A stretch of DNA of 64,000 nt from an uncultured Rhizobium sp. (GCA_945952045.1 CAMFHE010000003.1:62001-126000); one strand, 5' to 3'; shown: positions 34,068 through 44,967, counted from the first letter of the stretch. Notes: generated from the letters alone by a model not told the origin. Translations and numbers: made by a program.

Positions 34068-37000
34068 TCAACCATGAGCCTTTCGGCGCTCCGCTGCGAT
34101 CTGCGCCGGCTCCCCTGTTATCACCGGGGTTTCGTGAACAACCGGCGGCTTGGACTTGCGGCCGAGCAGGCGGGTGAGGAAATCGCCGAAACGGTTCAGC
34201 TCGATAAAGATGACCGGGGTGATGAACAGCGTTAGCAATTGCGAGACGATGAGGCCGCCGACGACGGCGATGCCGAGCGGCTGGCGAAGCTCCGAGCTCG
34301 CGCCGGAGCCGAGCGCGATCGGCACAGCGCCGAGCATGGCGCAGAATGTGGTCATCAGGATCGGACGGAAACGGCGCACGCAGGCTTCGTGGATCGCTTT
34401 CATCGGCGTCTCGCCATGCTCGCGCATCAGCTCGACGGCGACGTCGATCATCATGATCGCGTTCTTCTTGACGATGCCGATCAGCATCAGCAAGCCGATG
34501 AGCGCGATCAGCGAGAAATCCAGTCCGGAGACTTTCAAGGCCAGCAAGGCCCCGAAGGCGGCGGCCGGCAGGCCAGAGAGGATGGTCAGCGGGTGGATGA
34601 AGCTTTCATAGAGCACGCCCAGAACCACATAGATCGTCAGGATGGCGGCGAGGATCAGCAGGCCGGTATTGCCCTGCGACTGCTGGAAGATCGCGGCCGC
34701 GCCGCCATAGCTGGTGAAGACATCGGAGGGCATGCCGAGGCTCGCCTTGATCGTATCGATCTTGGCCATGGCGTCGGACAGCGCGACGCCATCCGGCAGG
34801 TTGAAGGAAATCGTGGTCGAGACGAGCTGGCCCGTCTGGTTGATGGTGACAGGGGCCGGCACGCGCTGGATGGAGGCGAAATTCGACAGCGGCACCAGCG
34901 CCCCGGTCTTAGCCGAGAGCACGTTGATGTCGGAAAGAATGTCGTTGCTCCAGGGATGCGACGTATCGAATTCGACATCGACATTGTAGCTATCGCCGGT
35001 CGACTGGATTTGCGCCGCCGTATAGCCGCCGAAGGACATTTCCAGCGTCTTGCGCAGCTGATCGTTGGTGATGCCGAATTGCGCGGCCTTTTCCGGATCG
35101 ACGACCACGGAGGCGGCGATGGCGCCGTTCTGGGCATCCGAGGTCACGGCCTGGAAGGAACGATCCTGTTGCAGGGCCGTCATCAGCTTCCCCGACCATT
35201 CGTTGGTCGCATCGGCATTGAGACCCTGCACGACGAGCTGATACTGGCTGGCGGTGGAGCGGCCGCCGAAACGCAGGCTCTGCTGCGGGGTGATGTAGGT
35301 GCGAATGCCGGCGACCTTGGCCGTCTCGCGGCGCAGGTCGGCAAGCGTCTGGTTCAGCGGCGGGCGGGCGTCCTTTGCCTTTAACTGCACGAACATCGAA
35401 CCGTTGTTCATCGGGTTGCGACTGTTGCCGCCGGCAATCGAGGTGACATGGGCAACCGCCGGGTTCTTCGAGATGATATCCGCCACCTGCGCCTGCAGGT
35501 CGCGCATCGAGGCGTAGGAGATGTCTTCGCGCGCCCGCGTCGAGATCGAGAGCTGGCCGATATCTTCCTGCGGGAAGAAGCTGGAGGGCAGCGTGTGATA
35601 CAGCCAGCCGGAAGCGGCGACCGAACCGAGGAACAGCAGCATGATGATCGCACGGTGGTTCAGGCACCAGCGCACGGAGCGATCATAGCCTGCAAGCGTG
35701 CGCGAAAACCCGGCATCGAACCAGCGGATTATCAGCGGCGGCTGCGAGGACTGGCCCGACAGCCGTGAGGCCAGCATCGGCGTCACCGTCAGCGACACCA
35801 GCGCCGAGGCCATGATGGCGAGCGTCACCACCATGCCGAATTCATTGAACAGCCGCCCGACGACGCCGCCCATCAACAGGATCGGCAGGAAGACGGCGAC
35901 CAGCGAAACCGACATGGAGATGATGGTATAGCTGACTTCGGCCGAACCCTTCAGCGCCGCTTCGCGCATCGGCATGCCCTCTTCATGCAGGCGCAGGATG
36001 TTTTCCAGCATGACGATGGCGTCGTCGACCACGAGACCGACGGAGAGCGTCAGCCCGAGCAGCGATATGTTGTCGATGGAATAGCCGAGCAGATACATCG
36101 CGCCCAATGCCGCCACCAGCGACATCGGCACCGCAAGGCCGGGAATGACCGTGGCGCTGAAATGACCGGTGAACAGGTAGATGACGGCAATCACCAGGCC
36201 AATGGTGAGGAACAGGGTGAACTGGACGTCGTCGACGGCGGCCTTGATGGCGGTCGAGGAGTCGTTCATCACGTTGAGCTTGATCGAGGCCGGCAATTGC
36301 TGCTGCAACGCAGGCAGCTTTTCCTTGATGGAATTGACCACATCGACTGTGTTGGCATCCGGCTGGCGCTGCACGGCGAGGATGATCGCCTGTTGGCCGT
36401 CGAACCAGCTTCCGGCATAGGGATTGTCGACGCTGTCGCGCACGGTAGCGACGTCGCCCAGATGTACGGATGCGCCGTTCTTGTTGGCGATGACCAGCGA
36501 GCGGAATTCATCGGCATTGGTGCGTTGGGTATCGGCAGTGATGGTCAGCAATTGCGGGCCGTTCTGCAGCGAGCCGACCGGGGCCTGGTTGTTGGCCTGG
36601 GCGATCGCCGTCGTCACGGTATCGACGCCGAGGCCGCGCGCCTGCAATTCCTCCGGCTTCAACCCGACGCGCACGGCATAGGTCTGCTGGCCGAAGATAT
36701 TGACCTGGGCAACGCCCTGCAGGGTGGAGAGCAGCGGTGAGATTATGTTTTCGGCGATGTCGTCGACCTTGCTCAGCGGCATTTCAGGGCTGTTGACGGC
36801 CAGCAGCAGGATCGGCGCATCGGCGGGATTGGATTTGCGATAGCTCGGCGTCGTCGTCAGGTTCGTGGGCAATTGCCGCTGGGCGCGCGAAATCGCCGCC
36901 TGCACGTCGGCGGCGGCGGCATCGATATCGCGGTTCAGGTCGAATTGCAGCACGATGGAGGTGTTGCCGAGCGTATTGGTGGCGCTGATTTCGCTGATGC

Positions 37001-37223
37001 CGGGAATGGTCTCGAACTGCTTGACCAGCGGCGTGGTCACCGAGGTCGCCATGCTCTGCGGCGACGCGCCCAGCAGCGAGGCGGAGACGCTGATCGTCGG
37101 GAAATCCACCTTCGGAAGGGCTGCGACCGGCAGCAGCCGGAAGCCGGCAAGGCCTGCCAGCATCAGGCCGATGGCGAGAAGCGTGGTTGCGACCGGGCGG
37201 TTGATACAGAAGGACGGAATCAT
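34068..37223 (-). CDS. RND-family multidrug efflux transporter (HAE1, MdtB/MdtC-like)
   Basis: This 1051-residue inner-membrane pump starts with FCINRPVATTLLAIGLMLAGLAGFRLLPVAALPKVDFPTISVSA. It has the central helix charges in LTLSVGLVVDDAIVMLENI and a second-half copy of the fold (GLLMLIGIVKKNAIMMIDVAVEL). Two large periplasmic loops carry the drug site. With the adaptor encoded upstream (4-bp overlap) and an outer-membrane channel encoded elsewhere it expels drugs or detergents by proton antiport. Confidence 0.93.
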   Translation of the reverse strand: MIPSFCINRPVATTLLAIGLMLAGLAGFRLLPVAALPKVDFPTISVSASLLGASPQSMATSVTTPLVKQFETIPGISEISATNTLGNTSIVLQFDLNRDIDAAAADVQAAISRAQRQLPTNLTTTPSYRKSNPADAPILLLAVNSPEMPLSKVDDIAENIISPLLSTLQGVAQVNIFGQQTYAVRVGLKPEELQARGLGVDTVTTAIAQANNQAPVGSLQNGPQLLTITADTQRTNADEFRSLVIANKNGASVHLGDVATVRDSVDNPYAGSWFDGQQAIILAVQRQPDANTVDVVNSIKEKLPALQQQLPASIKLNVMNDSSTAIKAAVDDVQFTLFLTIGLVIAVIYLFTGHFSATVIPGLAVPMSLVAALGAMYLLGYSIDNISLLGLTLSVGLVVDDAIVMLENILRLHEEGMPMREAALKGSAEVSYTIISMSVSLVAVFLPILLMGGVVGRLFNEFGMVVTLAIMASALVSLTVTPMLASRLSGQSSQPPLIIRWFDAGFSRTLAGYDRSVRWCLNHRAIIMLLFLGSVAASGWLYHTLPSSFFPQEDIGQLSISTRAREDISYASMRDLQAQVADIISKNPAVAHVTSIAGGNSRNPMNNGSMFVQLKAKDARPPLNQTLADLRRETAKVAGIRTYITPQQSLRFGGRSTASQYQLVVQGLNADATNEWSGKLMTALQQDRSFQAVTSDAQNGAIAASVVVDPEKAAQFGITNDQLRKTLEMSFGGYTAAQIQSTGDSYNVDVEFDTSHPWSNDILSDINVLSAKTGALVPLSNFASIQRVPAPVTINQTGQLVSTTISFNLPDGVALSDAMAKIDTIKASLGMPSDVFTSYGGAAAIFQQSQGNTGLLILAAILTIYVVLGVLYESFIHPLTILSGLPAAAFGALLALKVSGLDFSLIALIGLLMLIGIVKKNAIMMIDVAVELMREHGETPMKAIHEACVRRFRPILMTTFCAMLGAVPIALGSGASSELRQPLGIAVVGGLIVSQLLTLFITPVIFIELNRFGDFLTRLLGRKSKPPVVHETPVITGEPAQIAAERRKAHG

Positions 37224-38482
37224 GGCTGGCCTCCCTGCGCATCCTTGGCGGTCGGGGTGGCTTCGGCCACCTTGTCCGTCGCCCCATCCTCGCTCGGGTT
37301 GACGGTCTGGCCGTCGGAAAGCTGGGTCTGGCCCTCGACGATCACCTTGTCGCCGGTCTTGAGACCCTTGACGATGGCGGTGCGGTCGGCATTGGCGCGG
37401 GCGACTTCGACGGGGGTGACATGCACATGCTTGTCGGCATCGACGGTATAGACGAAATCGCCCGTCGGTCCGGGACGCACGGCAACCGTCGGCACGACGA
37501 TCATCTGGTCTTCCGGCTGGAAGCGGGTGGTGATGTTGACCGTCTGGCCGGGCCAGAGCAGCCCGCCCTGATTGGCGAACTCGGCCTTGACCAGCACCGT
37601 ACCGGTCGCCTGATCCACCTGGTTGTCATAGAAACCGACGGTTCCGGAAAGCGCCTCGCCGCCGATGGAGGCGGGATCGACATCGACGGGGGTTTTCGCG
37701 GCAAGGCCGTGGCGCAGATCCGCGAGATAACGCTGCGGCAGGCGATAGGCGACCCAGATCGGATCGTATTTGGTGATCGTCGTCACCGTAACTCCGGCGC
37801 TGAGATAAGCGCCGGGGCTGACCGTGATATCGCCGATGCGCCCGTCGAAGGGCGCCCGGATATCCATATGCTCCAGCGCCACCTGGTCGGCGGCGAGCGT
37901 CGCCTTGTCGGCATCGACCTTGGCGGCGGCCGAATCGCGCGCCGCTCGGGCCTGGTCCAGCGTCTGCTGTGGCTGGGCATTCTGCTTGACGAGGTTTTCA
38001 GCGCGCTGGAAGGCGGCTTCCGCCTGAACGACGGCGGCCTGATCGGCAACGATATCGGCATTGTCCTTGTCGACGGCGGCGCGCGCGATGCGGTCGTCGA
38101 GATGCAGGATGAGATCGCCCTCTTTCACCGTCTGGCCATCCTTGGCCGCGATGGAGACGACCAGACCGGCCTGCAACGGCGCGATATTGGTGGTGTCGGC
38201 GGCAACGGCGAAGCCGGTGGATTGCACATCCATCGGCAGGCGGTCGAGCACGGCGGCGGCGGTCTTCACCGCCGGCGGGCCGCCATTGCCGCGTCCGCCG
38301 CCCTTGTGGGTCTGCTTGTCGGCATCCGCCCCGCCGGCATCGGCGACGCGCGGCGCGCCGGTTTCGGCGGAGGGCGGCTTGAGGCCGAGCAGGGCTTCCA
38401 CCGGGCCGAGCCCGGTGCGATAACTCCAGGCGCCGACGGCGGCGATGGCGACAACGCAGGCGATAATCCAGAAACGTTTCAT
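37220..38482 (-). CDS. RND efflux periplasmic adaptor (membrane fusion protein)
   Basis: This 420-residue protein has an N-terminal anchor (MKRFWIIACVVAIAAVGAWSYRTG) followed by a lipoyl/barrel-sandwich part (GLVVSIAAKDGQTVKEGDLILHLD). A coiled-coil hairpin (AAVVQAEAAFQRAENLVKQNAQPQQTLDQARAARDSAAAKVDADKATLAADQVALEHMDIRAPFDGRIG) and beta-barrel and membrane-proximal domains complete it. The start at 38482 avoids a 26-residue upstream extension that lacks family features. It links the pump to an outer-membrane channel. Confidence 0.9.
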   Translation of the reverse strand: MKRFWIIACVVAIAAVGAWSYRTGLGPVEALLGLKPPSAETGAPRVADAGGADADKQTHKGGGRGNGGPPAVKTAAAVLDRLPMDVQSTGFAVAADTTNIAPLQAGLVVSIAAKDGQTVKEGDLILHLDDRIARAAVDKDNADIVADQAAVVQAEAAFQRAENLVKQNAQPQQTLDQARAARDSAAAKVDADKATLAADQVALEHMDIRAPFDGRIGDITVSPGAYLSAGVTVTTITKYDPIWVAYRLPQRYLADLRHGLAAKTPVDVDPASIGGEALSGTVGFYDNQVDQATGTVLVKAEFANQGGLLWPGQTVNITTRFQPEDQMIVVPTVAVRPGPTGDFVYTVDADKHVHVTPVEVARANADRTAIVKGLKTGDKVIVEGQTQLSDGQTVNPSEDGATDKVAEATPTAKDAQGGQP

Positions 38483-38814
38483 GATCCAAGAGTCCGCAAA
38501 GAGAAGCAGGGCGCTTCCTGTCGTGGTGCAACGCGGCAGGAACTCCCGTCCACAGAACATCCAAACGCCGGCAAATGCATCTTACAAATATGTAATGGAA
38601 AGCATGTCGCGCTTGCTTGTTCCGAAAAGTCAACGGCTTAGCCCGAAATGCGCAGAGCAGGCGGCGCCAGATTACACAACGTTAACGTGACGGGTCCGGC
38701 TGAGAGGACTAGACCCTCAACCAGGCTGAGCATCGCCGGTGGTTTTTGACAAACCGCGACGCGACGATGCGAGACAGCCGATTCGGATGTTTCCGATGAC
38801 CAAGGAGGCGCATC
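38483..38814. other. Divergent intergenic region between efflux operon and His-rich protein
   Basis: No gene is supported. A TTACA-AATA-TGTAA inverted repeat lies at 38582-38595 on the efflux side and might be a regulator site. TTGACA at 38746-38751 could be a -35 box for the plus-strand gene, but no good -10 is seen. Confidence 0.35.
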
Positions 38815-39240
38815 ATGCGCTCGTTGTTCAAGACTTTGACCATCACCGCTGTTGTTATCACGGGCCTTGCAGGCGTCAGCTACGCCGCACCCCATGGCGA
38901 CGGCGCCATGCATCCCGGCCGCAATGCCCATGTCGCCGATCAACCCGACACCGACGACCTGACGCCGCCGATGCCGGTATACGTTCGGGCCGCCATGCAG
39001 CCGCATCTGGCAACCGTTCTGCATGAAGTGCGCGCCGCCCAGCATCGCATTGCCATGGACCGTCACGAAGGACGGCTGACGCCCGCCGCCGCCCGCCGGC
39101 TGCATGCGCGTGCCGCCACCATTCGCGCGGAAGCGCTCAGCGCCGCCGCCTCCCATGGCGGCCGCCTGCCGAACGGCACCTTCGCCACGCTGCAGCACGA
39201 TATGATGCGCCTCGACCGCAGCATCACCCGCATGGCCTGA
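38815..39240 (+). CDS. His-rich small exported protein, unknown
   Basis: This 141-residue protein has a Sec signal (MRSLFKTLTITAVVITGLAGVSYA) and a mature part with about eleven His (PHGDGAMHPGRNAHV at its start, LHEVRAAQHRIAMDRHEGRL later). The latter half is helical and rich in Ala and Arg. It has a strong AAGGAGG ribosome site at 8 bp. I recognise no family; the helical layout is reminiscent of Spy/CpxP-type periplasmic chaperones, but no LTxxQ motif is present. It precedes a DegP-type protease gene, so an envelope-stress role is possible. Confidence 0.72.
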   Translation: MRSLFKTLTITAVVITGLAGVSYAAPHGDGAMHPGRNAHVADQPDTDDLTPPMPVYVRAAMQPHLATVLHEVRAAQHRIAMDRHEGRLTPAAARRLHARAATIRAEALSAAASHGGRLPNGTFATLQHDMMRLDRSITRMA

Positions 39241-39388
39241 CAGGCATAAGCCGAGGCGCGCACCGCACCGCGCGGCGCGCGCCCTCCCCCGATATCTCAC
39301 GCGACCTGATGCGACCGGCGGCCACAAAGGCAATCCGCCGCCGTCCTGTCATGTCCCGGTCATTCCCTCGTTTCGAAAGGAAAAAGTC

Positions 39389-40891
39389 ATGTCCTCCCTG
39401 CTCTACAAGCACCGCCTGACCGCACTTCTCGGCGCCGCCGTTCTCGCCACTCCGCTGGCGCTTTCGGTCCTTCCAGGCAACCAGACCACCGCCTTTGCGC
39501 AAGCCGCCGGCGGCCTTTCCGCGCCCGGCGGCTCCTATGCCGGCATCGTCGCATCCGACAAGCCGGCGGTCGTCACCATCACCAGCACGATGAAGGCCGA
39601 TCCGAACGCCCAGGATGGCACGGCCTCGCCCTTCGACGAACAGTTCCGCCAGTTCTTCGGCCAGCAGGGCATTCCCTTGCCGCCGCAGGCCCAGCGCCCG
39701 CATGCCGGTGGCGATGAGCAGATCGCGCTCGGCTCCGGCTTCGTTATTTCAGGCGATGGCTATATCGTCACCAACAATCACGTCATCGACAATGCCAAGA
39801 CGATTAAAGTGACGCTGGACGATGGAACCGAGCTTTCCGCCAAGCTGATCGGCGCCGATCCGAAATCCGACCTCGCCGTCGTCAAGGTCAGCGCGCCCAA
39901 GCCGTTGACGACCGTCACCTGGGGCGATTCCGATCGTCTGCGGGCCGGCGACCAGATCCTTGCCATCGGCAATCCCTTCGGCATCGGCACGACCGTGACG
40001 GCCGGCATCGTTTCGGCCCGCGGCCGTGACCTGCATAGCGGCCCCTATGACGATTTCATCCAGATCGACGCGCCGATCAACCACGGCAATTCCGGCGGGC
40101 CGCTGGTCGATATCGACGGCAAGGTGGTCGGCATCAACACCGCCATCTATTCGCCCAATGGCGGCAGTGTCGGCGTCGGCTTCGCCATTCCCTCCGATCA
40201 GGCGCAGAAGATCGTCGCCAAGCTGATGAAGGACGGTTCGATCCAGCATGGCTTCATCGGCGTACAGATCCAGCCGGTCACCGGCGATGTCGCCAATGCG
40301 GTCGGGTTGAACAAGGCTGAAGGCGCTCTGGTCGCCAAGGTGCAGCCGGATACGCCTGCCGCCAAGGCCGGTGTACATACCGGCGACGTCATCACCGCGC
40401 TTGGCAGTGAGCCGGTCACCGCGCCGCGCGACCTGTCGCGCAAGGTTGCCGATCTCTCGCCCGGTGAAAAGACCAAGCTCACCGTCTGGCGCGACGGCGC
40501 AAGCCAGGATCTCGCCATGACCATCGGCGGCAACGACACCGGCAGCGAACAGGCCGCCGCCGAGCCCGGCAAATCCGCCAAGGAAGCGCAGGTCGCCACC
40601 ATCGGCGTCGGCCTGGCCGACATCACCCCGGATGTGCGCGAAGCCCTCAATCTGCCGCGCGGCGAGAGCGGCGCGGTCATCGAAAGCGTGGCGCCTTCCA
40701 AGCCCGCAGCCGATGCCGGATTGCAGACCGGCGACGTCATCGTTTCGGTCAACCAGGCGCCGGTCAAATCGGCCAAGGATGCCCGCACGGCAATTGCCGA
40801 AGCCGGCAAATCTGGCCGCAAGTCCGTGCTGCTGCTGGTCCAGCGCGGCGACGAGCAGACCTTTGTGGCCGTGCCCTTCTCGGTCGGTTAA
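39389..40891 (+). CDS. DegP/HtrA-type periplasmic serine protease
   Basis: This 500-residue Do-family protease has an N-terminal signal region, then the trypsin-like domain with catalytic H131 (IVTNNHVID), D161 (SDLAVVKV) and S235 (NHGNSGGPL). Two PDZ domains follow (GVQIQPVTGDVANAVGL onward, and IGVGLADITPDVREALNL onward). It degrades or refolds damaged envelope proteins. GAAAGGAAAA lies before the start. It is likely induced by envelope stress, as is usual for the family. Confidence 0.93.
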   Translation: MSSLLYKHRLTALLGAAVLATPLALSVLPGNQTTAFAQAAGGLSAPGGSYAGIVASDKPAVVTITSTMKADPNAQDGTASPFDEQFRQFFGQQGIPLPPQAQRPHAGGDEQIALGSGFVISGDGYIVTNNHVIDNAKTIKVTLDDGTELSAKLIGADPKSDLAVVKVSAPKPLTTVTWGDSDRLRAGDQILAIGNPFGIGTTVTAGIVSARGRDLHSGPYDDFIQIDAPINHGNSGGPLVDIDGKVVGINTAIYSPNGGSVGVGFAIPSDQAQKIVAKLMKDGSIQHGFIGVQIQPVTGDVANAVGLNKAEGALVAKVQPDTPAAKAGVHTGDVITALGSEPVTAPRDLSRKVADLSPGEKTKLTVWRDGASQDLAMTIGGNDTGSEQAAAEPGKSAKEAQVATIGVGLADITPDVREALNLPRGESGAVIESVAPSKPAADAGLQTGDVIVSVNQAPVKSAKDARTAIAEAGKSGRKSVLLLVQRGDEQTFVAVPFSVG

Positions 40892-41019
40892 AACCGTCCG
40901 AGGTGCGGACTCGGGTTTGAAATTGACTCGGGACCGAAAATGCATAGCGATCATGGATATGCACGCGCTCCGCCTCCCCGGCGGGGCGCGGGTTTCGATT
41001 TCAGCCCGGGAGGGGCTCC

Positions 41020-43245
41020 ATGGTCGGTTACGCCGCTAGATCTTTTCGCCCACAGGGAATGCTCCTTGCCCTCGCGGCATGGCTGTTTTCCGGGCTGCTG
41101 CCCCTGATGCTGCTTGCCGCGCCGGCCTCCGCGCAAACGCCACCGCCGGACAAGGTGGATCAATTGCTGCGCCTGCTCGACGATCCTGCCGTCAAGACGT
41201 GGCTCGCCACTCAGCATGGGCAAGCGGCAAGTGCCGCGCCCGCCGCTCTGCCCGACGCCGCGCCGGACGCGGATATGGGCATGATGTCTTCCACGCTCGA
41301 CCGGGTAAAGATCCACCTCACGCGCATTGCCGCCGCCTTGCCGCTCTTGCCGCAGCACTTCGATGCCGTGCGCGGGATCATGATGAAGGAGGTGGATGAC
41401 AAGGGTGGGCTGGGCGTCGTGGCGCTGATCGCCCTGTTTGTCGGCGTCGGCACCCTTCTTTCCTACGTCGCCTTCCGGCTGGCGCGGCCGCTGCGTCTGT
41501 GGACCATTGCCCGCGACAAGGACACGCCGCTCGGTCGCGTCGGCAAGTTCGGCGGGCGTTTCCTGCTCGGCGCGTTGATGGTCGGCGGGTTCACGATCGG
41601 CAGCGCTGGCGCCTTCCTGATGTTCGACTGGCCGCCGCTGCTGCGCGAAGTGGTGCTGGCTTATCTGACCGCCGCGATCGCCGTCTGGTCAGTGCGTGTT
41701 CTCTTGGTCGGCGTTCTGTTGCCATCCTTCGCCAAGGTGACGCATGCGCGCGAGGTTCGCGCTTTCGACATTACGGATCGAAGGGCCGATCACTGGTATC
41801 GCTGGATCGGCATTTTCACCATCGTCACGGCCATCGCCACGGCGACCCTGTCACTGCTGCCGCGCTTCGGCTTCACCCCTGATGATACGCTGGCGCTCAG
41901 CGTACCGATCAACCTTCTGCTGCTTGCCGTGGCATTGGCCGCGATCTGGCGGCGACCGGTGGCGCGGGCTGAGGATTTCGAACGCCTGCCGCGCTTCGGC
42001 CACGCCGCGACCACCTGGCTGCTGACCGCTTACCTTGTGCTGCTGTTCCTCATCCGCATCGGCGGCACGCATGTGCTCTTCTGGTTTGCCGTGGCCGCGC
42101 TCGGCCTGCCGATGGCGATCGTGCTGGCGACGCGCGCCGTCACCTATGTGCTGCGCCCGCCGGAAACCGGATCCGACACAGCGCCCTTGCCGGCGGTCAC
42201 CGTCGCGGTCATCGACCGGGCGCTCAGGCTGGTGCTGATCGTTCTCGCCGCCTATCTGCTGGCCAAGGTCTGGGGCCTGGACATGTCGAGCATGGAGATG
42301 AAGAACCCGACCACCACCATTCTGCTGCGCGGCTTCCTCAATGCCGTGGTCATTGCGCTCGCTGCCGATTTCGCCTGGTCGATCATCAAGGCCATCATCC
42401 AGCGCAAGCTCGGCGTGCGCCCGATGACGCATGGCGAGGAAGAAGGCGCGATGATGCTCGATCCGCAGCAGGCGCGGCTGCGCACCCTGTTGCCGATCAT
42501 CCAGAACATCCTGTTCGCCGTGATCCTCATCCTGGCGATCCTGATGGTTCTGTCTTCGGTCGGCATCCAGATCGGCCCGCTGATCGCCGGCGCCGGTGTC
42601 GTCGGCGTCGCCGTCGGCTTCGGGGCGCAGACGGTGGTGAAAGACGTGATCTCGGGCGTCTTCTATCTGCTGGACGATGCCTTTCGCGTCGGCGAATATA
42701 TCTCGTCTGGCAAATATACCGGCACGGTGGAAAGCTTTTCGCTGCGTTCGGTAAAGCTGCGCCATCATCGCGGGCCGCTGTTCACCGTGCCCTTCGGCGA
42801 ACTCGGCGCGGTGCGCAACGAAAGCCGCGACTGGAGCACCGACAAGTTCAACATCACCGTCGGCTTCGATACCGAACTCGATAGCGCCCGCAAGCTGATC
42901 AAGCGCATCGGGCTGGAGCTGGCCGAGGATCCCGAATTCAAGCCCTGGGTGATCGAGCCGATCAAGATGCAAGGGGTCCAGGAATTCGGCGAATACGGCA
43001 TCGTGCTGCGCATAAAGGTGACGACGCGGCCGGGCGGCGCCTTCGCCATGAAGCGCAAATTCTATCTGCGGGTGCGCCAGGTCTTCAAGGAGAACGGCAT
43101 CGAGCTGCCCGTGCCGACCGTCCATATCCAGGGCCATTCGCCGGGCATGCCGCCGGCGACGGCGGCTGAGATCGAGACGGCCGCCGCACAGGCCCATCTC
43201 GCCCATCAGAAGAAGATGGCGAGCGAGACGGAAGCGGACGGCTGA
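41020..43245 (+). CDS. MscS-family mechanosensitive channel (YbiO-like)
   Basis: This 741-residue protein has a signal-like N-terminus ending PASAQT, a periplasmic helical segment, and about ten helices. The MscS core is LLPIIQNILFAVILILAILMVLSSVGI, then the Gly/Ala-rich pore helix GPLIAGAGVVGVAVGFGAQTVVKDVISGVFYLLDD and the cytoplasmic cage domain. Length and layout match E. coli YbiO. It should release solutes on osmotic down-shock. It ends 6 bp from the convergent biotin carboxylase gene. Confidence 0.9.
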   Translation: MVGYAARSFRPQGMLLALAAWLFSGLLPLMLLAAPASAQTPPPDKVDQLLRLLDDPAVKTWLATQHGQAASAAPAALPDAAPDADMGMMSSTLDRVKIHLTRIAAALPLLPQHFDAVRGIMMKEVDDKGGLGVVALIALFVGVGTLLSYVAFRLARPLRLWTIARDKDTPLGRVGKFGGRFLLGALMVGGFTIGSAGAFLMFDWPPLLREVVLAYLTAAIAVWSVRVLLVGVLLPSFAKVTHAREVRAFDITDRRADHWYRWIGIFTIVTAIATATLSLLPRFGFTPDDTLALSVPINLLLLAVALAAIWRRPVARAEDFERLPRFGHAATTWLLTAYLVLLFLIRIGGTHVLFWFAVAALGLPMAIVLATRAVTYVLRPPETGSDTAPLPAVTVAVIDRALRLVLIVLAAYLLAKVWGLDMSSMEMKNPTTTILLRGFLNAVVIALAADFAWSIIKAIIQRKLGVRPMTHGEEEGAMMLDPQQARLRTLLPIIQNILFAVILILAILMVLSSVGIQIGPLIAGAGVVGVAVGFGAQTVVKDVISGVFYLLDDAFRVGEYISSGKYTGTVESFSLRSVKLRHHRGPLFTVPFGELGAVRNESRDWSTDKFNITVGFDTELDSARKLIKRIGLELAEDPEFKPWVIEPIKMQGVQEFGEYGIVLRIKVTTRPGGAFAMKRKFYLRVRQVFKENGIELPVPTVHIQGHSPGMPPATAAEIETAAAQAHLAHQKKMASETEADG

Positions 43246-43251
43246 GCCGGT

Positions 43252-44967
43252 TTACCCCTCGTATCGCATCAGCAAAGCACCGGACTGGACGAAGTCGCCG
43301 GTCCTGGCGTTGAGGCGCAGGCGGCCGGATTTTGGGGCCAGAACCTGCGTTTCCATCTTCATCGCCTCCATCACCGCCACGAGATCGCCTTCGGCGACGT
43401 CTGCGCTGTCCTCAATGCGGATCGCCTGAACCGTGCCGGACACCGGCGCGACGATGCCGTCCGTTGCCGGCGGCTCGGCGGGGAGAACGGCCGGGGCAAC
43501 CGCAAGGCCGGCGAGCAGCATGGAGGGTATGCCGAGCGAGACGCGCTTGCCGTCGATTTCCAGATGGGTGCGGATCAGCGCGGCTTCTTCTGCCGGTTCC
43601 GGCCGGGGCATGGCCTCTGGCATGGCCGCGAATTCGGTCTCGATCCAGCGGGTATGCACGCCGAATGTTTCCGAGCCGGTAAACGCCTCGCTCTCCAGCA
43701 CGGCGCGGTGGAAGGGCAGCACGGTCGAAACGCCTTCGACGGCGAATTCGGCAAGGGCGCGCCGGGCGCGCGCGATCGCCTGCGCGCGGGTGGCGCCGGT
43801 GACGATCAGCTTGGCCATCAGCGAATCATAGGCGGCGGGCACGGTCGAGCCGCTGACCACACCGCTATCCAGCCTTATGCCGGGGCCAGCGGGCGGATCG
43901 AAGCGGGTGATCGCGCCCGGTGTCGGCAGGAAGCCCCGACCGGGATCTTCGGCATTGATGCGGAATTCGATGGCATGGCCGCGCGGCGCGGGCCGGTCGT
44001 CGATGGTCAGCGGCAGGCCTTCGGCGATGCGGAACTGTTCGATGACGAGATCGATGCCGGTCGTTTCCTCGGTTACGGTATGCTCGACCTGCAGGCGGGT
44101 ATTGACCTCGAGGAAGGAGATCGTGCCATCGCCGCCGAGCAGGAATTCCACCGTGCCGGCGCCGCAATAGCCGGCCTCGGCGCAGGTCGCCTTGGCGGCC
44201 GCATGGATGCGCTCGCGCTGGTCATCGGTGAGGAAGGGTGCGGGCGCTTCCTCGACGAGCTTCTGGTTTCGCCGCTGCAGCGAGCAATCGCGGGTACCGA
44301 GCACGACGACGCGGCCATGCCTGTCGGCCAGCACCTGCGCCTCGATATGGCGCGGCCGGTCGAGAAAACGTTCGAGAAAACAGGTGCCTTCACCAAAGGC
44401 GGCGGTCGCCTCGCGCACGGCGGAGGCGTAAAGCTCAGGGATTTCCGCAAGCGTGCGCGCCACCTTGAGGCCACGCCCGCCGCCGCCATGCGCCGCCTTG
44501 ATGGCGACCGGCAGGCCATGGACTTGCGCGAAGGCGATGACTTCCTGCGCCGTCGAAACCGGGCCGTCGCTGCCGGCCACCAGCGGGGCGCCGACGCGAG
44601 CGGCAATGCGCCGGGCCTCGAACTTGTCGCCCAGCGCCTCGATCACCTCCGGATCCGGTCCGATCCAGGTCAGCCCGGCCTCGATCACCGCGCGGGCGAA
44701 CTCCGCCCGTTCCGACAGAAAGCCATAACCGGGATGCACCGCATCCGCGCCGGCGCGGCAGGCAATCGCCACCAGCTTGGCAATGTCGAGATAGGTCTCG
44801 GCCGGGCGCACGCCGGAGAGACCATAGGCCTCGTCGGCAAGGCGCACGAACAGCGCATCCGCATCCGGATCGGCATAAGCCACGACGGAGGAAAGCCCGT
44901 AGTCGCGGCAGGCGCGAAGGATGCGCACGGCGATTTCGCCGCGATTGGCGACCAGCACTTTTTTCAT
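43252..44967 (-). CDS. Biotin carboxylase fused to biotin carrier domain
   Basis: This 571-residue protein has the biotin carboxylase N-domain ([22 protein letters not shown]), the ATP-grasp ([17 protein letters not shown]), the catalytic region [15 protein letters not shown] and the C-domain. A short linker leads to a biotinyl domain with VMEAMKME, biotin on about K537. It carboxylates its own biotin with ATP and bicarbonate. Its ATG overlaps the stop of the PxpB-PxpC fusion gene by 4 bp. That fusion is related to the carboxyltransferase part of urea carboxylase, so the two may form one enzyme. Confidence 0.92.
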   Translation of the reverse strand: MKKVLVANRGEIAVRILRACRDYGLSSVVAYADPDADALFVRLADEAYGLSGVRPAETYLDIAKLVAIACRAGADAVHPGYGFLSERAEFARAVIEAGLTWIGPDPEVIEALGDKFEARRIAARVGAPLVAGSDGPVSTAQEVIAFAQVHGLPVAIKAAHGGGGRGLKVARTLAEIPELYASAVREATAAFGEGTCFLERFLDRPRHIEAQVLADRHGRVVVLGTRDCSLQRRNQKLVEEAPAPFLTDDQRERIHAAAKATCAEAGYCGAGTVEFLLGGDGTISFLEVNTRLQVEHTVTEETTGIDLVIEQFRIAEGLPLTIDDRPAPRGHAIEFRINAEDPGRGFLPTPGAITRFDPPAGPGIRLDSGVVSGSTVPAAYDSLMAKLIVTGATRAQAIARARRALAEFAVEGVSTVLPFHRAVLESEAFTGSETFGVHTRWIETEFAAMPEAMPRPEPAEEAALIRTHLEIDGKRVSLGIPSMLLAGLAVAPAVLPAEPPATDGIVAPVSGTVQAIRIEDSADVAEGDLVAVMEAMKMETQVLAPKSGRLRLNARTGDFVQSGALLMRYEG

